34,742 bases of DNA. It comes from Chloroflexota bacterium (GTDB lineage: Bacteria; Chloroflexota; Limnocylindria; Limnocylindrales; CSP1-4). This document shows positions 6,602-16,476 of the stretch, one piece after another (position 1 is the first letter of the stretch; each line of letters opens with the position of its first letter). The stretch is taken from assembly GCA_016191345.1 (NCBI GenBank), contig JACPOU010000034.1, positions 1 to 34,742 of the forward strand, written 5' to 3'. The position numbers and the translations under genes are program-made. A model generated the notes under the pieces. The model was not told where the DNA came from. It saw nothing but the letters and a program-made list of their open reading frames with translations, and did no database searches.

Positions 6602-8665
6602 TCACCGCCAGGCGCTCTTCGCGGCGTCGGGGTAGAGGCGAACCCGGCGGTAGGGCTCCCGGCCGCGCGAGCGCGAGACGAGGTTCGCCCGCTCCGCCAT
6701 CTGGTGCTGGAGGCGCCGGATGTACGCGTTCTGGGGCGCGAGCTCCACTGGCTCGGAGCGCTGGAGGACCATCCCGATCGCCTCCTCGGTCTCCCGGAGC
6801 GCCGCGTCCCGCGGGTCCAGCTCCAGGGCGAAGATCGAGGTCAGCGATGCCTGCATCTGGAGGACGGAGTTCTCCTTCAGGACGTAGATCGGGAGGGCCC
6901 GCTCCTCGGCCTCGCGGAGCGTCGGGGTCTTCTGTCTGTAGTCGGTGCGGACCGTCATGACGACGTCCGCCTCGTCCACCTCGTGGGCGATGAGGACCGG
7001 CAGCTGGAGCTCCTTGATCGCCTGCTCCAGGCGCTTCCGGCTGATGCCCTGGGGCAGGACGCGGAGCGTCGGCAGCGCCTCGGCACCCGCCACGTGGAGG
7101 GCGCTCTCGTCGTCACCGTCCGGGCCGCTGCGACCGTTGACCGCGTCGCCGGGTGCCGCCGGGCCGGCCGCTGCCCCCGGCTCCGGTGCGACCGCGTTGA
7201 CCGGTGCCGTGCCCTCGTCCGCCCGCAGCGCCCCGATCGCCCGCGTCGCGGCGTCGCGCCACTCACGCTGCCGGGACAGCTCTCTCGCGTCCCTGGCCCG
7301 AGTGTCCGGCGGCGGCAGGGTCCCTCGCTCGAGCGGCCCGCGGTCGGCGATCTCGCCGGCCACGAACGGCGCATCGAGGCTGGCCGCCGGCGCCCCACCC
7401 GGCCCGCCGTCGCCGGGCCGGCCCTGGCCGGCGCGCGACGGACGCCACGACCCCGAGGCACCCGGCCGGTATCCGGGCCGCGCGCCGGCTCCGCGATCCG
7501 CGCCGGGGAAGGCGACCGGTCCGCCGTAGCCGGTCCGGTACGTCGACTCGCCGCGCCAGCCGGGCTCCATGCGCCACGACGAGCCCGAGCCGACGAGGCC
7601 GGAGAACCGCCCGTCGCCGAGCTGCTCCCGGGGTGACGGCCGCGGCCGCGACTGGGAGCGATGGACCCCCTCCTCGTCCCGCCAGCGCAGCTCCGGCGCG
7701 ACCGGGTCGCCGCGGAGCATCGCATCCACCGTCTCGGCCACGTCGCCGTGGGCGAGCACCCGCTCGCGGTCCTGGATCTCGACGATGACGTCGAACGTCG
7801 GCGGCGCCTTGCGCTCCAGCACGCTCTTCTGGGTCCGCCGGCGGCGGGCCTCCTCGTCGCCGAGGGTCACGCTCTGGATCCCGCCGATGAGGTCGGACAG
7901 GGTCGGGTTGAGCATCAGGTTGTCGAGGTTGTTGCCGTGGGCCGTCCCGATCAGCTGGACACCCCGTTCGGCGATCGTCCGGGCGGCCTGCGCCTCGAGC
8001 TCGGTTCCGATCTCGTCGATGACGATGACCTGGGGCATGTGGTTCTCGACGGCCTCGATCATGACCTCGTGCTGCATCGAGGGCGTCCGGACCTGCATCC
8101 GGCGGGCCTTGCCGATCGCCGGGTGCGGGATGTCGCCGTCGCCGGCGATCTCGTTCGAGGTGTCGACCACCACGACGCGCTTGCCGAAGTCGTCGGCGAG
8201 CACCCGGGCCGCCTCGCGGAGCATCGTCGTCTTGCCGATTCCCGGCCGGCCCATGATGAGGATCGACTTCCCCGTCTCGACGAAGTCGGCGATGATCTCG
8301 ATCGTCCCGTAGACCGCCCGTCCGATCCGGCACGTCAGCCCGACGATCTTGCCGTTCCGGTTCCGGATCGCCGAGATCCGGTGGAGCGTCCGCTCGATCC
8401 CCGCCCGGTTGTCGTCGCCGAACGACCCGATGTGCTCGACCACGTGGTTGATGTCGGTCTCGTCGATCTCGCGGTCGAGGAGGAGGACCTCCGAATCCGG
8501 GAACCGCGCCTCCGGGCGGCGGCCCAGGTCGAGGACGACCTCGATGATCGACTCGCGGTCGGGCAGCGCGTTGATCGCGGCCACGATCTCGGGCGGCAGG
8601 GCGGAGAAGAGCGCGTCGAGGTCGTCGATCGTCTCGCGGCGGTCGGGTCGTTCCTCAGGAGCCAC
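6602..8665 (-). CDS. AAA ATPase (SpoIIIAA/Ycf45-like) with C-terminal R3H domain
   Basis: A 687-aa cytoplasmic nucleotide-binding protein. Residues 1-120 are an N-terminal domain found in SpoIIIAA-like proteins ([16 protein letters not shown]). The P-loop is GRPGIGKT at about 139-146 and Walker B is VIVIDEIG at about 213-220, followed by [21 protein letters not shown] Gly/Pro/Arg-rich, probably disordered linker covers about 360-510. The C-terminus has an R3H single-strand nucleic-acid-binding motif (RRLQH, then [16 protein letters not shown]). The GTG at 8665 has a good GGAGGT ribosome-binding site 5 nt upstream; an earlier in-frame ATG at 8719 lies inside the preceding gene. The start overlaps the preceding acetyltransferase gene by 11 nt. 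Family members are common but their exact role is unsettled; RNA- or ssDNA-linked ATPase is the safest call. Confidence 0.9.
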   Translation of the reverse strand: MAPEERPDRRETIDDLDALFSALPPEIVAAINALPDRESIIEVVLDLGRRPEARFPDSEVLLLDREIDETDINHVVEHIGSFGDDNRAGIERTLHRISAIRNRNGKIVGLTCRIGRAVYGTIEIIADFVETGKSILIMGRPGIGKTTMLREAARVLADDFGKRVVVVDTSNEIAGDGDIPHPAIGKARRMQVRTPSMQHEVMIEAVENHMPQVIVIDEIGTELEAQAARTIAERGVQLIGTAHGNNLDNLMLNPTLSDLIGGIQSVTLGDEEARRRRTQKSVLERKAPPTFDVIVEIQDRERVLAHGDVAETVDAMLRGDPVAPELRWRDEEGVHRSQSRPRPSPREQLGDGRFSGLVGSGSSWRMEPGWRGESTYRTGYGGPVAFPGADRGAGARPGYRPGASGSWRPSRAGQGRPGDGGPGGAPAASLDAPFVAGEIADRGPLERGTLPPPDTRARDARELSRQREWRDAATRAIGALRADEGTAPVNAVAPEPGAAAGPAAPGDAVNGRSGPDGDDESALHVAGAEALPTLRVLPQGISRKRLEQAIKELQLPVLIAHEVDEADVVMTVRTDYRQKTPTLREAEERALPIYVLKENSVLQMQASLTSIFALELDPRDAALRETEEAIGMVLQRSEPVELAPQNAYIRRLQHQMAERANLVSRSRGREPYRRVRLYPDAAKSAWR

Positions 8666-9743
8666 GCGTGACCTCCAGTGAATGGACGCGGCCCGGGACC
8701 AGCGCCGGTTCGGCGACACGGACCAGGGTCTCCTTCATGAGCAGAGTGACGGTCGAGATCGCGGTGAAGCCGGCGTCCTCCAGCCGGCGGTCGATCGGTG
8801 ATTCGTAGGTTCGCACCGGGGCGATGACGCCGTGCTCGCCGCCGGCGCCCCGGCCTTTCGACGTCCTCGCGCGGATGTCGCCGAGCCCGAAGTCGATGAG
8901 CCCGCCGAGGTCCACCTCGGCCCGGCCCATGACCCGCAGGTAGTGGGGCTGGGCCTCGTCGGCCACCCCGATCTGGATGAATCCGGCGAGGTCCGTTCCG
9001 GTGGCCCCCTCGAGGACGTAGGCCTCGATGTCGGCGAAGCGCAGCAGCGGCGCGAGGCTGCTCCGCGGCACGCGCCACTGGCTGCCCTGCCGCTCCCAGT
9101 CCGGGATCCGGAAGCCCTCCAGGCGGCGGACCGGGCTGGGCGTCACGGCCGTGTAGAGCTGCATGAGCGCGATCGCATCGGCCGGGCGGGCCGGGCGGAT
9201 GCCCGCGGCCGCTGCGCGCTCGTCGCTCCAGGGCTCCGGCAGCGGGGCGGCGGCCGATCGATGGAGCACCGATTCCTCGCCGTATCGCGCGAAGCCCGCC
9301 TGCATGAACAGCTCGACGTTGCCGCCCTCGTCGACGCAGGCGACGTGGAAGCGCGCCGCCCCGCGCTTCTGCCCCTCGCGGAGGACCTGCTGGACGAGCC
9401 GGAAGCGGATGTCGCCCGCGCTCGCGGTCGCGAGACCGGCCATCCCGTCCAGCTCGACGATCGTCCAGTCGTCACGATGGCTCTCGCGCTCGACGCGGAC
9501 GAGGCCGGCGACACGGCCCTCATCCTCGTAGACGTACAGGAGATCGTGCGGCCGGAACGCCCCGAGCGGCAGCCGGAAGAGGCTGAAGACGCCGATCCGC
9601 GGCCCGTCCACCGGCAGGCCCAGCGAACGGCCGCCGGCCGCGTCATCCTCGCACATCCGCGACAGCTCGCCGAGTGCGGCGAGGTCGGTTAGGCGCGCGG
9701 CGCGGACCTTGCCGGAGGGTTTGCCGGGGCGCAGGTGCGTCAT
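8655..9743 (-). CDS. Tandem GNAT-fold acetyltransferase-like protein
   Basis: A 362-aa protein with two GNAT-like halves. The first (about 12-160) starts [18 protein letters not shown] and has the strand pattern [20 protein letters not shown] followed by [27 protein letters not shown], which resembles the acetyl-CoA-binding and C-terminal motif of GNATs. The second (about 180-362) starts [16 protein letters not shown] and repeats the pattern in weaker form ([34 protein letters not shown]). The substrate is unknown. The ATG overlaps the pdxT stop (ATGA) and the end overlaps the R3H/AAA start, so it is co-transcribed with both. It contains no membrane segment or signal peptide. Confidence 0.75.
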   Translation of the reverse strand: MTHLRPGKPSGKVRAARLTDLAALGELSRMCEDDAAGGRSLGLPVDGPRIGVFSLFRLPLGAFRPHDLLYVYEDEGRVAGLVRVERESHRDDWTIVELDGMAGLATASAGDIRFRLVQQVLREGQKRGAARFHVACVDEGGNVELFMQAGFARYGEESVLHRSAAAPLPEPWSDERAAAAGIRPARPADAIALMQLYTAVTPSPVRRLEGFRIPDWERQGSQWRVPRSSLAPLLRFADIEAYVLEGATGTDLAGFIQIGVADEAQPHYLRVMGRAEVDLGGLIDFGLGDIRARTSKGRGAGGEHGVIAPVRTYESPIDRRLEDAGFTAISTVTLLMKETLVRVAEPALVPGRVHSLEVTRGS

Positions 9744-10378
9744 CGGGCGAGGCCGGTCCGACGGGTCGGGTGGTGCCGGCGCCCGGATCCCTCGCCGGGA
9801 TCGTCGTGCTCAGCCGCCATCGTGGCGACGAGGCGATGGAAGCGCGTCTCGCCGGCGAGCTCGGGGTGGAACGCAGTCGCGATCACGTTGCGCTGGCGGA
9901 CCGCAACGACGCGACCGTCCTCCAGCCGCGCCAGCACGTCCACGTCCGGGCCGGTGCGCTCCACGGCCGGGGCGCGGATGAAGACGGCGTGGACGGGCTG
10001 GTGGCCGAGCATCGGAACGTCGAGCTCGGTCTCGAACGAGTCGAGCTGGCGCCCGAAGGCGTTCCGCCGGATGCCGACATCGAGGAGCGGGAAGACGGGC
10101 TCGTCGCCGTCGAGGATCTCGCGGGACAGGAGGATCATCCCGGCGCAGGTGCCGTAGAGCGGCGCGCCGGAGCGGGCGAGGTCGAGGATCGGCTCGCGCA
10201 GGCCCCAGCGGTCGACGAGCCGGCGCTGGGCGGTGGATTCCCCGCCGGGCAGGATCAGGCCGCTCAGGCCCTCCAGGTCGGCGGGCACGCGGACGGCAAC
10301 GCCCTCGACGCCGATGGCGCCGAGGGTCGAGAGGTGTTCGGCGAACGCCCCCTGGACCGCGAGGACGCCGATGCGCAT
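9740..10378 (-). CDS. pdxT: Pyridoxal 5'-phosphate synthase glutaminase subunit PdxT
   Basis: A 212-aa class-I glutaminase that hydrolyses glutamine and channels ammonia to PdxS. It begins MRIGVLAVQGAFAEH, carries LPGGES (43-48), the nucleophile C78 in YGTCAG, and the H171/E173 pair in AFHPELA, completing the catalytic triad. The ATG at 10378 gives the canonical N-terminus. It lies 32 nt after pdxS; its stop overlaps the acetyltransferase ATG. The C-terminus runs on about 20 residues (DDPGEGSGRRHHPTRRTG) beyond the usual end, a low-complexity basic tail. Confidence 0.97.
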   Translation of the reverse strand: MRIGVLAVQGAFAEHLSTLGAIGVEGVAVRVPADLEGLSGLILPGGESTAQRRLVDRWGLREPILDLARSGAPLYGTCAGMILLSREILDGDEPVFPLLDVGIRRNAFGRQLDSFETELDVPMLGHQPVHAVFIRAPAVERTGPDVDVLARLEDGRVVAVRQRNVIATAFHPELAGETRFHRLVATMAAEHDDPGEGSGRRHHPTRRTGLAR

Positions 10379-10410
10379 CGGCCGGGCCCCGCCGTCGCCG
10401 GCGCGGGTCC

Positions 10411-11298
10411 CTACCAACCCCGCGTGGCCAGCCGATCCGCCGGAGCAAGCTGCTCCATGGCGATGCCCCGCATCGGGGCGCCGAGGCCCTTGCTCACGTC
10501 GGCGAGGATCTTCGGGTCGTCGAAGTGGGTCGTCGCCTGGACGATCGCGTTCGCCATCCGGGCCGGATCCTCGCTCTTGAAGATGCCGGAGCCGACGAAG
10601 ACGCCCTCGGCGCCGAGCTGCATGACGAGCGCGGCATCGGCCGGGGTGGAGATGCCACCGGCGACGAAGTTCACGACCGGCAGCCTGCCGTCCTTCGCGA
10701 TCTGCTTCACCAGCTCGTACGGGGCCTGGAGCTCCTTGGCCGCGACGAACAGCTCATCGTCGCGCATGCCCTGGAGGCGGCGGATCTCGGCGAGCACGTC
10801 GCGGAGCTGGCGGACGGCCTCGACGACATTGCCCGTGCCAGCCTCGCCCTTGGTCCGCATCATCGCCGCGCCCTCGTTGATCCGCCGGAGCGCCTCGCCG
10901 AGATTCCGGCAGCCGCACACGAACGGGACCTTGAAGGCGTGCTTGTCGATGTGGTTCGCCTCGTCGGCCGGGGTGAGGACCTCGGATTCGTCGATGTAGT
11001 CCACGCCGAGCGCCTCGAGGATCTGGGCCTCGACGAAGTGGCCGATCCGGGCCTTCGCCATCACCGGGATCGTGACGGCGGCCATGATCCCCTCGATCAT
11101 CGAGGGATCGGACATGCGGGCGACGCCGCCCGCGGCGCGGATATCGGAGGGGACGCGCTCGAGGGCCATGACGGCCACGGCGCCGGCATCCTCGGCGATC
11201 TTCGCCTGGTCAGCGGTGACGACGTCCATGATGACGCCGCCCTTGAGCATCTGGGCGAGACCCTTCTTCGTCGTCCAGGTGGACGTCTCGACGGTCAT
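10411..11298 (-). CDS. pdxS: Pyridoxal 5'-phosphate synthase subunit PdxS
   Basis: The 295-aa synthase subunit of the deoxyxylulose-independent vitamin B6 pathway, making PLP from ribose 5-phosphate, glyceraldehyde 3-phosphate and ammonia as a dodecamer with PdxT. Conserved residues are present: D25 ([12 protein letters not shown]), K82 in [12 protein letters not shown] and K150 in [10 protein letters not shown], the two active-site lysines. [11 protein letters not shown] and [28 protein letters not shown] segments are complete. A GAGGAAG ribosome-binding site lies about 11 nt before the ATG. It heads the pdxS-pdxT-GNAT-R3H/AAA unit. The promoter must lie in the repeat-rich DNA beyond 11299; I could not place it. 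Confidence 0.98.
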   Translation of the reverse strand: MTVETSTWTTKKGLAQMLKGGVIMDVVTADQAKIAEDAGAVAVMALERVPSDIRAAGGVARMSDPSMIEGIMAAVTIPVMAKARIGHFVEAQILEALGVDYIDESEVLTPADEANHIDKHAFKVPFVCGCRNLGEALRRINEGAAMMRTKGEAGTGNVVEAVRQLRDVLAEIRRLQGMRDDELFVAAKELQAPYELVKQIAKDGRLPVVNFVAGGISTPADAALVMQLGAEGVFVGSGIFKSEDPARMANAIVQATTHFDDPKILADVSKGLGAPMRGIAMEQLAPADRLATRGW

Positions 11299-11433
11299 GG
11301 TGGGACTGCTTCCTCAGGTCGGGCTGCGGGTCCGCCGGTTTGCCTGCCTCGGGGTCCTCGCCCGTTCGGGCCGTCCCGGGTCGCCGCAACGCGGCGCGAT
11401 TATCGCACGAGGACGCGAGGATCCCGGGGAGGC

Positions 11434-11608
11434 GTGTGGCCGACGGCCGCGGGTGGCCGCGCGTGGCCGCGCGTGGCCGCCCGTGGCCGACGATGGCCCC
11501 ACGTGGCCGCCCGTTGCCGACGATGGCCCCTCGTGGCCGACGATGGCCGCCCAGGTCCGCGCGTTCCGCCCATGTCCGCGCGTTCCGCCCATGTCCGCGC
11601 GTTCCGCC
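11434..11608. repeat. GTGGCCGN(n) minisatellite and three 19-bp repeats
   Basis: From 11434 to about 11550 the DNA is made of 10-bp GTGGCCG-based units in a loose 30-bp higher-order pattern (GTGGCCGCCC, GTGGCCGACG, ATGGCCC). It is followed by three 19-bp units at 11552-11570, 11571-11589 and 11590-11608, ending GTCCGCGCGTTCCGCC. Open frames in this stretch are repeat artefacts. The intergenic block 11299-11953 holds only this, the dyad array and no recognisable gene. Confidence 0.85.
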
Positions 11609-11859
11609 CCACGGAAGCATCTCGTCCGTACGAGGGACTGGCGAGCGCGGACATCGTCCGCGTTCCGCCCCACGGAAGCGTTTCCGCCCCACGGATGAAA
11701 CTGACGCCCGCGGTCGCGATCGTTCCGTGGGGCGGTAGAAACGCGCTGCTCATGGCTCCTTGCCGCGCGCCGCGTCGTCCTCCTTTCGTCGGGCGGAAGC
11801 AATCCGACGGTTACCGGTGAGGCGGGCTGCCAGATGCCGGTTTGTTTCGTGGGACGGAA
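11602..11859. repeat. Array of 15-bp dyads TTYCG-N5-CGGAA at 60-61 bp spacing
   Basis: Near-palindromic 15-mers occur at 11602-11616, 11663-11677, 11723-11737, 11784-11798 and 11845-11859, that is 61, 60, 61 and 61 bp apart; a sixth lies at 11682-11696. Copies 1, 2 and the extra one read TTCCGCCCCACGGAA (last base T in the extra copy). The later ones read as the other strand (TTCCGTGGGGCGGTA, TTTCGTCGGGCGGAA, TTTCGTGGGACGGAA). The sequence between copies is not conserved. The array sits between the regulator gene and pdxS. Confidence 0.75.
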
Positions 11860-11953
11860 GGGGCGGCGGTCCCCGCGACGCCGCGGAACGGCGCACCGCG
11901 CGCCTCGCGCCGAGCGACTCCGCGGGACGCCGCGTGCCGCCGAGCCCCGGACC

Positions 11954-12700
11954 CTACCGGCCGACCGTCCGGATGACCCCCGACATCAGCTTCGTGGCCC
12001 GCCTGGCGGCAGTCGGCGAGAGGTGGCTGAGCGTCTCGACGAGATCCAGGACGTCGTCGTCGGGGAGGCCGTCGAGCAGCTTCACCAGCCGCAGGACGGT
12101 GTCGTCCGGGACCTCGCCGAGGAGTCGAAGCGCGCGCTCCAGCTCGCGCGGCTCGAGGCGGGGCACGAGGCCCACGGCCCGGTCGAACAGCCGCACGAAC
12201 CCGATGAACGTCGTCAACCAGTCGCAGAGGTGGCCGAGATCGCGATCGTCGGGATGCGCCGCGGCCGCGGCGGCCACCTCGGTCGCGGTCGACTCGAGGA
12301 CCTGGAGGATCGGGTCGCCCTCGCGGACCTTCCGCTCGGCAACCACGCGCCCGAGCCACTGCCAGTGGTCCCCGATCGCCTGGTACGCGGCGCCCGCCGG
12401 TCCGCGGCGCCCCACCCGCCGTGGCTCCGCGACCCGCTCCACGAGACCCCAGGCCTCGGCATCGGCGAGGGCGAGGCTCGCGGCGCGGTGGGACAGGCCC
12501 AGTGCCTCGCGAACCTCGCGCTCCGTGAGGGGCGCCTGTCGGGTCATGAGGTACGCATGGACGCGGGCGATCGCCGGCGCCACGCCCCACGCCGCGCCCA
12601 TCGCGCCCCACGCGTCGGCGAGCCGGATCCGGATGGCCTCGGCAACGGGCGAGGACGGGTCGGTGACCTGGAGCCGCACGGGACCGCGCTCGACATTCAT
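11954..12700 (-). CDS. GbsR/MarR-like winged-helix transcriptional regulator
   Basis: A 248-aa predicted DNA-binding regulator. Residues about 40-100 form a winged helix (VHAYLMTRQAPLTEREVREAL, here quoted by its core TEREVREALGLSHRAAS, then ALADAEAWGLVERV and a basic wing RRVGRRGPAG). The remainder, about 100-248, is a helical domain typical of GbsR-like regulators, with Asp/Leu-rich repeats near the end (LDGLPDDDVLDLVETLSHL). It is longer than ordinary MarR proteins. The ATG at 12700 has a -10-like TACTGT 13 nt upstream. It points away from the lipoprotein gene's 3' end, 62 nt downstream of it, and may be separately transcribed. The ligand is unknown. Confidence 0.82.
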   Translation of the reverse strand: MNVERGPVRLQVTDPSSPVAEAIRIRLADAWGAMGAAWGVAPAIARVHAYLMTRQAPLTEREVREALGLSHRAASLALADAEAWGLVERVAEPRRVGRRGPAGAAYQAIGDHWQWLGRVVAERKVREGDPILQVLESTATEVAAAAAAHPDDRDLGHLCDWLTTFIGFVRLFDRAVGLVPRLEPRELERALRLLGEVPDDTVLRLVKLLDGLPDDDVLDLVETLSHLSPTAARRATKLMSGVIRTVGR

Positions 12701-12719
12701 AACTTGCTAAGCGACAGTA
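12701..12719 (-). promoter_or_regulatory. Putative -10 box and small dyad before the GbsR/MarR-like gene
   Basis: On the minus strand TACTGT (12714-12719) lies 13 nt before the ATG. CTTAGCAAG with imperfect two-fold symmetry lies between them, a plausible autoregulatory site. Both are weak. Confidence 0.3.
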
Positions 12720-12762
12720 GCAGATGGGGCGGTACGGGCAGGTTCGCCCGGACCACCCCGGC

Positions 12763-13317
12763 CTACGGCCCCGGCGGCGCGGGCAGCGCCACGAACCCGT
12801 CCAGCACGCCCGCCACGGCCCGGAAGAGCGGATGATTCGGGTCAACCTCGGTCGTGCACGACTCGATCCGCTCCAGGCCATGGCTCGTCGTGAACTCGTA
12901 GACGACCTCCTGGCCGTCGAAGGCGACGGGGCACGTGCCGGTGAACGGCGTTGCCCGGATCGCCGCGAAGTCGGCTGCCTCGATGACCCTGGTGAGCCCC
13001 TCGACGTCGACCATCGAGACCGTCCCGAGGTCGTTCGGCGGCTTGGTCGCCGCGTAGACACGGCCGTCGGTGTCGAGGGTCACGGTCGAGTCGCACGTGC
13101 CGCCGACGCACAGCCCGCCCCGCAGCTGGACGGAGACGAGTGGCCCGGGCGGCGCCGCCGTGGCGGATGGCGCGGGAATCGAGGTCGGCCGAGGGCTGGG
13201 CCCCGCGAAGACGGAACACCCGGTCCCGACCAGCGCGAAGACTGCAGCGACGAGGACGATGGCCGGACCGGGCTGGGACCTGGGACGCGCCGGAGCGGAG
13301 CGGTGAGGCAAGGTCAT
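12763..13317 (-). CDS. Secreted lipoprotein of unknown function
   Basis: A 184-aa protein with a clear lipoprotein signal: a basic N-terminus ([14 protein letters not shown]), hydrophobic [12 protein letters not shown], then the lipobox VGTGC at about residues 30-34. A Pro/Ser/Ala linker follows, then a compact domain ([19 protein letters not shown], then [13 protein letters not shown] and [15 protein letters not shown]). The domain contains paired cysteines (GLCVGGTC and TCPVAF/ESCTT), so disulfide bonds outside the membrane are likely. No family is recognised with certainty. The ATG at 13317 is the start that gives a normal signal sequence. It is divergent from mccB across 93 bp. Confidence 0.8.
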   Translation of the reverse strand: MTLPHRSAPARPRSQPGPAIVLVAAVFALVGTGCSVFAGPSPRPTSIPAPSATAAPPGPLVSVQLRGGLCVGGTCDSTVTLDTDGRVYAATKPPNDLGTVSMVDVEGLTRVIEAADFAAIRATPFTGTCPVAFDGQEVVYEFTTSHGLERIESCTTEVDPNHPLFRAVAGVLDGFVALPAPPGP

Positions 13318-13397
13318 GCCGCCGGGGACGGCACGGGTCGCGGTCAGGTTCCCCGAGGCGTGCCACGTGCGGGCCCGATCCGTCAGGACGCCCGGCC

Positions 13398-13403
13398 TAC
13401 ACT
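13398..13403 (+). promoter_or_regulatory. Putative -10 box for leaderless mccB transcript
   Basis: TACACT ends 7 nt before the ATG at 13411, with no Shine-Dalgarno sequence between. The same hexamer precedes tmk at the same distance. Confidence 0.5.
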
Positions 13404-13410
13404 TCGGGCC

Positions 13411-15027
13411 ATGCCCGTCCTGCGCAGCCGGCTCGATCCCGCCAGCCCGGAGGCTGTGGCCAGCGTGGCCTCGATGCAGGCGCTCGTGGCGGAGCTCCGG
13501 GCGAGGACCGCTGCCGTGAGCCAGCGGGGGGCCGGCGGCGACGAGCGAGCCATCGCCCGCCACCGCGAGCGGGGCAAGATCCCGGTCCGCGAGCGGATCG
13601 ACCGGATCCTCGATCCCGGCGCGCCGTTCCTGGAGCTCAGCGCGCTCGCCGCGAACGGGATGTACGACGACGACGCCCCATCCGCGGGCATCGTCACGGG
13701 CATCGGCCGGATCGAGGGCACGCTCTGCGTCATCGTCGCAAACGACGCAACCGTCAAGGGCGGCACGTACTACCCGATGACCGTGAAGAAGCACCTCCGG
13801 GCCCAGGAGATCGCCCTGGAGAACCGGCTCCCGTGCGTCTACCTCGTGGACAGCGGCGGCGCGTTCCTGCCGCTCCAGGCCGAGGTCTTCCCCGATCGCG
13901 AGCACTTCGGCCGGATCTTCTACAACCAGGCCCGGATGTCGGGCGAGGGGATCCCCCAGGTCGCGCTCGTCATGGGCTCGTCCACCGCCGGCGGCGCCTA
14001 CGTCCCGGCCAGGAGCGACGAGACGGTCATCGTCCGGGGGACCGGCACGATCGTCCTCGGCGGCCCGCCGCTCGTGAAGGCGGCCACGGGCGAGGACGTC
14101 GATGCCGAGACCCTCGGCGGGGCCGAGGTCCACGCCCGGCGCTCCGGCGTCGCCGACCACGAGGCCCTCGACGACGAGCACGCCCTGGCCCTCGGCCGCT
14201 CGATCGTCCGGCACCTCGAGCGCCGCGCCCCGGCGACCCCCTGGGAGCGCCGCGTCCCGGAGGGCCCGGCAGTGGCCCCGGACGGCCGCGACGGCGGCGC
14301 CCACCTCTACGCCGCCATCTCCGCCGACGCGCGCCGCGCGGTGCCGGTCCGCGAGCTCATCGCCCGGCTCGTCGATGGCAGCCGCTTCCACGACTTCAAG
14401 CCCCTCTACGGCGAGACGCTGGTCTGCGGCTTCGCCCACCTCGACGGCTGGCCGGTGGCCATCCTCGCCAACGACGGGATCCTCTTCAGCCAGTCGGCCC
14501 TCAAGGGCGCCCACTTCATCGAGCTGGCCTGCCAGCGCCGAATCCCGCTGGTCTTCCTCCAGAACATCACCGGCTTCATGGTCGGGCGGGAATACGAGGC
14601 GGGCGGGATCGCCAAGGACGGGGCCAAGCTCGTGACGGCGGTCGCCTCCGCGGCCGTGCCCAAGCTCACCGTCCTCATCGGCGGGAGCTTCGGGGCCGGC
14701 AACTACGCGATGGCCGGCCGGGCCTACTCGCCGCGCTTCCTCTGGACATGGCCCAACTCACGGATCAGCGTCATGGGCGGCGCGCAGGCGGCGCGGGTCC
14801 TCTCGACGGTCCGCGGCGACTTCCCGGACGAGGCCGCCCGCGACGCCTTCGAGGCACCGATCCTCGAGGCCTACGAGCGCGAGGGCAACCCCTACTTCGC
14901 CACCGCCCGGCTCTGGGACGACGGGGTCATCGACCCGCTCGACACGCGGCGGGTCCTCTCGATGGGCATCGAGGCCGCCGTGCACGCACCGATCCCCGAG
15001 ACCCGATTCGGGGTGTTCCGGATGTAG
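13411..15027 (+). CDS. mccB: 3-Methylcrotonyl-CoA carboxylase, beta (carboxyltransferase) subunit
   Basis: Transfers the carboxyl group from biotin to 3-methylcrotonyl-CoA, giving 3-methylglutaconyl-CoA in leucine degradation. The 538-aa length matches MCC-beta. Marker segments are [66 protein letters not shown] and [18 protein letters not shown]; the [11 protein letters not shown] element is characteristic of MCC-type rather than propionyl-CoA-type subunits. The ATG at 13411 was chosen over a long upstream open frame because it restores the usual N-terminus and follows a -10 box. It functions with the alpha subunit at 17329 and with the liuC- and HMG-CoA-lyase-like genes downstream. Another acyl-CoA substrate cannot be excluded. 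Confidence 0.93.
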   Translation: MPVLRSRLDPASPEAVASVASMQALVAELRARTAAVSQRGAGGDERAIARHRERGKIPVRERIDRILDPGAPFLELSALAANGMYDDDAPSAGIVTGIGRIEGTLCVIVANDATVKGGTYYPMTVKKHLRAQEIALENRLPCVYLVDSGGAFLPLQAEVFPDREHFGRIFYNQARMSGEGIPQVALVMGSSTAGGAYVPARSDETVIVRGTGTIVLGGPPLVKAATGEDVDAETLGGAEVHARRSGVADHEALDDEHALALGRSIVRHLERRAPATPWERRVPEGPAVAPDGRDGGAHLYAAISADARRAVPVRELIARLVDGSRFHDFKPLYGETLVCGFAHLDGWPVAILANDGILFSQSALKGAHFIELACQRRIPLVFLQNITGFMVGREYEAGGIAKDGAKLVTAVASAAVPKLTVLIGGSFGAGNYAMAGRAYSPRFLWTWPNSRISVMGGAQAARVLSTVRGDFPDEAARDAFEAPILEAYEREGNPYFATARLWDDGVIDPLDTRRVLSMGIEAAVHAPIPETRFGVFRM

Positions 15028-15172
15028 GGAGACCGCCGCTGCGACCGGCAGGAGGCGCGCGGCAGGCAATCACGGCAACCCTGGAGATCGAGAGCCTCAG
15101 GCAGGGGTCCGCGGCCCGCGACGGGACCAACCTGAGCTCCCGGGCGAGGATCGAGAGCCGGCCCGCCGGTGC

Positions 15173-16381
15173 TCAGCCGCCTTCGCGCATCCCCCACGGT
15201 GAGCCGTACGCATTGAGCAGGTCCAGGAACGGGACGGCGTCGAACGCCTCTGGTCCCAGGACGCCGGTCGCGGACCATGTCCCACGGGCGAGGAGCTCCA
15301 GGGCGACGACCGGGTTGACCGCGGTCTGCCAGACGACGGCCTGGGAGCCGTACTCGCGCATCGACCACGCGTTGTCGACCACGTGGTAGAGGTAGACCTC
15401 GCGCGGCAGCCCGTCCGGGCCGCGCCCCTTGATCCAGGTCCCGGCGCACGTCTTCCCGTGCATCCGGTCACCGAGCGTGGCCGGATCCGGCAGGCAGGCG
15501 GCGACGACGTCCCGCGGCGAGACCTCCACGCCCCCGACTCGCACGCGCGCGGTCGAATCGAGGCCGAGCTTGTGGAGCGTCTTCAGGACGCCGATGAACT
15601 CGTCGCCGAGGCCGTATTTGAAGGTGACCCGCCGCGCCTTGACCCAGCGGGGGACGAGCAGGACCTCCTCGTGCTCGACGTTGACGCACTCCACCGGTCC
15701 GATCCCATCGGGGAAGTCGAAGACCTCCGGCTCGCTGAACGGCGGCGTCGTATACCAGCCGCGGTCCGCTTCCCAGATGACGGGCGGGTTGAGGCATTCC
15801 TCGATCGTCGTCCAGATCGAGAACGACGGGGCGAAGTCGTAGCCGTCCACGGTGAGGTTGGCGCCGTCGCGGATCCCGATCTCGTCGATCTCGCTGAAGA
15901 GGTGACCCGCCGCATAGCGGGCGAAGACGTCCGACAGCCCCGGCTCCACGCCGATGCCGACGAGGGCCAGCCGTCCGGCCGCCTCCCACTCACCGGCTTT
16001 CGCGAACTGCTCGTCGCCGAGCTTGAGCCCGGATTCCTCGTACGGGCGGTCGGGATGCGGCGTTGAGAGCGACATCGCCATGTCGAGGTAGGCGGCGTTC
16101 GCGGCCGCACAACCGTCAAAGATCGGCATCACGAAGCGCGGATCGACGGCGTTGAGGACGTGGGTCGCGCCGGACCGAGCGATCAGCGCGGCCACGGCCT
16201 CCTCGCTCGAGGCGTCCACCTGCGCCGCCGAGACCCGCGGATCGGCGGCCCGGGCCGCGACCGCCTCCGCCCGCCGGAGGTCGTAGTCGGCCACCACGAG
16301 GTGCTCGAAGAAGTCGCGGCGGAGGGCGGTCGGGACAAACGCGCTGCCGACGCCTCCGGCGCCGATGACGAGGATCCGCAT
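15173..16381 (-). CDS. Saccharopine dehydrogenase-like NAD(P)-binding oxidoreductase
   Basis: A 402-aa protein with an N-terminal Rossmann fold (MRILVIGAGGVGSAFVP, GxGGxGS) and the saccharopine dehydrogenase C-terminal domain (VGIGVEPGLSDVFARYAA near residue 148, then HEEVLLVPRWVKA). It belongs to the LYS9/carboxynorspermidine-dehydrogenase-like superfamily; the precise substrate (saccharopine, carboxyspermidine or another imino-linked amino acid) cannot be decided. It sits on the opposite strand between mccB and the methylglutaconyl-CoA hydratase gene, splitting the leucine-degradation genes, and is divergent from the latter by 95 bp. The 145-bp gap to mccB (15028-15172) shows no clear terminator. 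Confidence 0.88.
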   Translation of the reverse strand: MRILVIGAGGVGSAFVPTALRRDFFEHLVVADYDLRRAEAVAARAADPRVSAAQVDASSEEAVAALIARSGATHVLNAVDPRFVMPIFDGCAAANAAYLDMAMSLSTPHPDRPYEESGLKLGDEQFAKAGEWEAAGRLALVGIGVEPGLSDVFARYAAGHLFSEIDEIGIRDGANLTVDGYDFAPSFSIWTTIEECLNPPVIWEADRGWYTTPPFSEPEVFDFPDGIGPVECVNVEHEEVLLVPRWVKARRVTFKYGLGDEFIGVLKTLHKLGLDSTARVRVGGVEVSPRDVVAACLPDPATLGDRMHGKTCAGTWIKGRGPDGLPREVYLYHVVDNAWSMREYGSQAVVWQTAVNPVVALELLARGTWSATGVLGPEAFDAVPFLDLLNAYGSPWGMREGG

Positions 16382-16464
16382 GGCGAAACGACCCCTTGCA
16401 CTTCGATACGTGGACGCGGCGTCCAGTGTGGCTCAGGGCGGGGCCAAGGCGGCGGGCCGGCGCG

Positions 16465-16470
16465 TACGAT
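16465..16470 (+). promoter_or_regulatory. Putative -10 box for the leaderless hydratase transcript
   Basis: TACGAT ends 6 nt before the GTG at 16477. No Shine-Dalgarno or convincing -35 box is visible in the 95-bp divergent region. Confidence 0.5.
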
Positions 16471-16476
16471 GCGACC

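Noticed and set aside
11400..11802. Several open frames both ways between pdxS and the regulator gene
   Set aside because: They translate 10-, 19- and 30-bp repeats; no start signal or family match is seen.
11602..11859. Possible CRISPR array (regular 61-bp spacing)
   Set aside because: The repeat is only 15 bp, its orientation differs and one copy is out of phase; no cas genes are nearby.
15028..15172. GGTCC...GGACC pairing as a terminator after mccB
   Set aside because: Only five pairs with mismatches inside; not strong enough to call.
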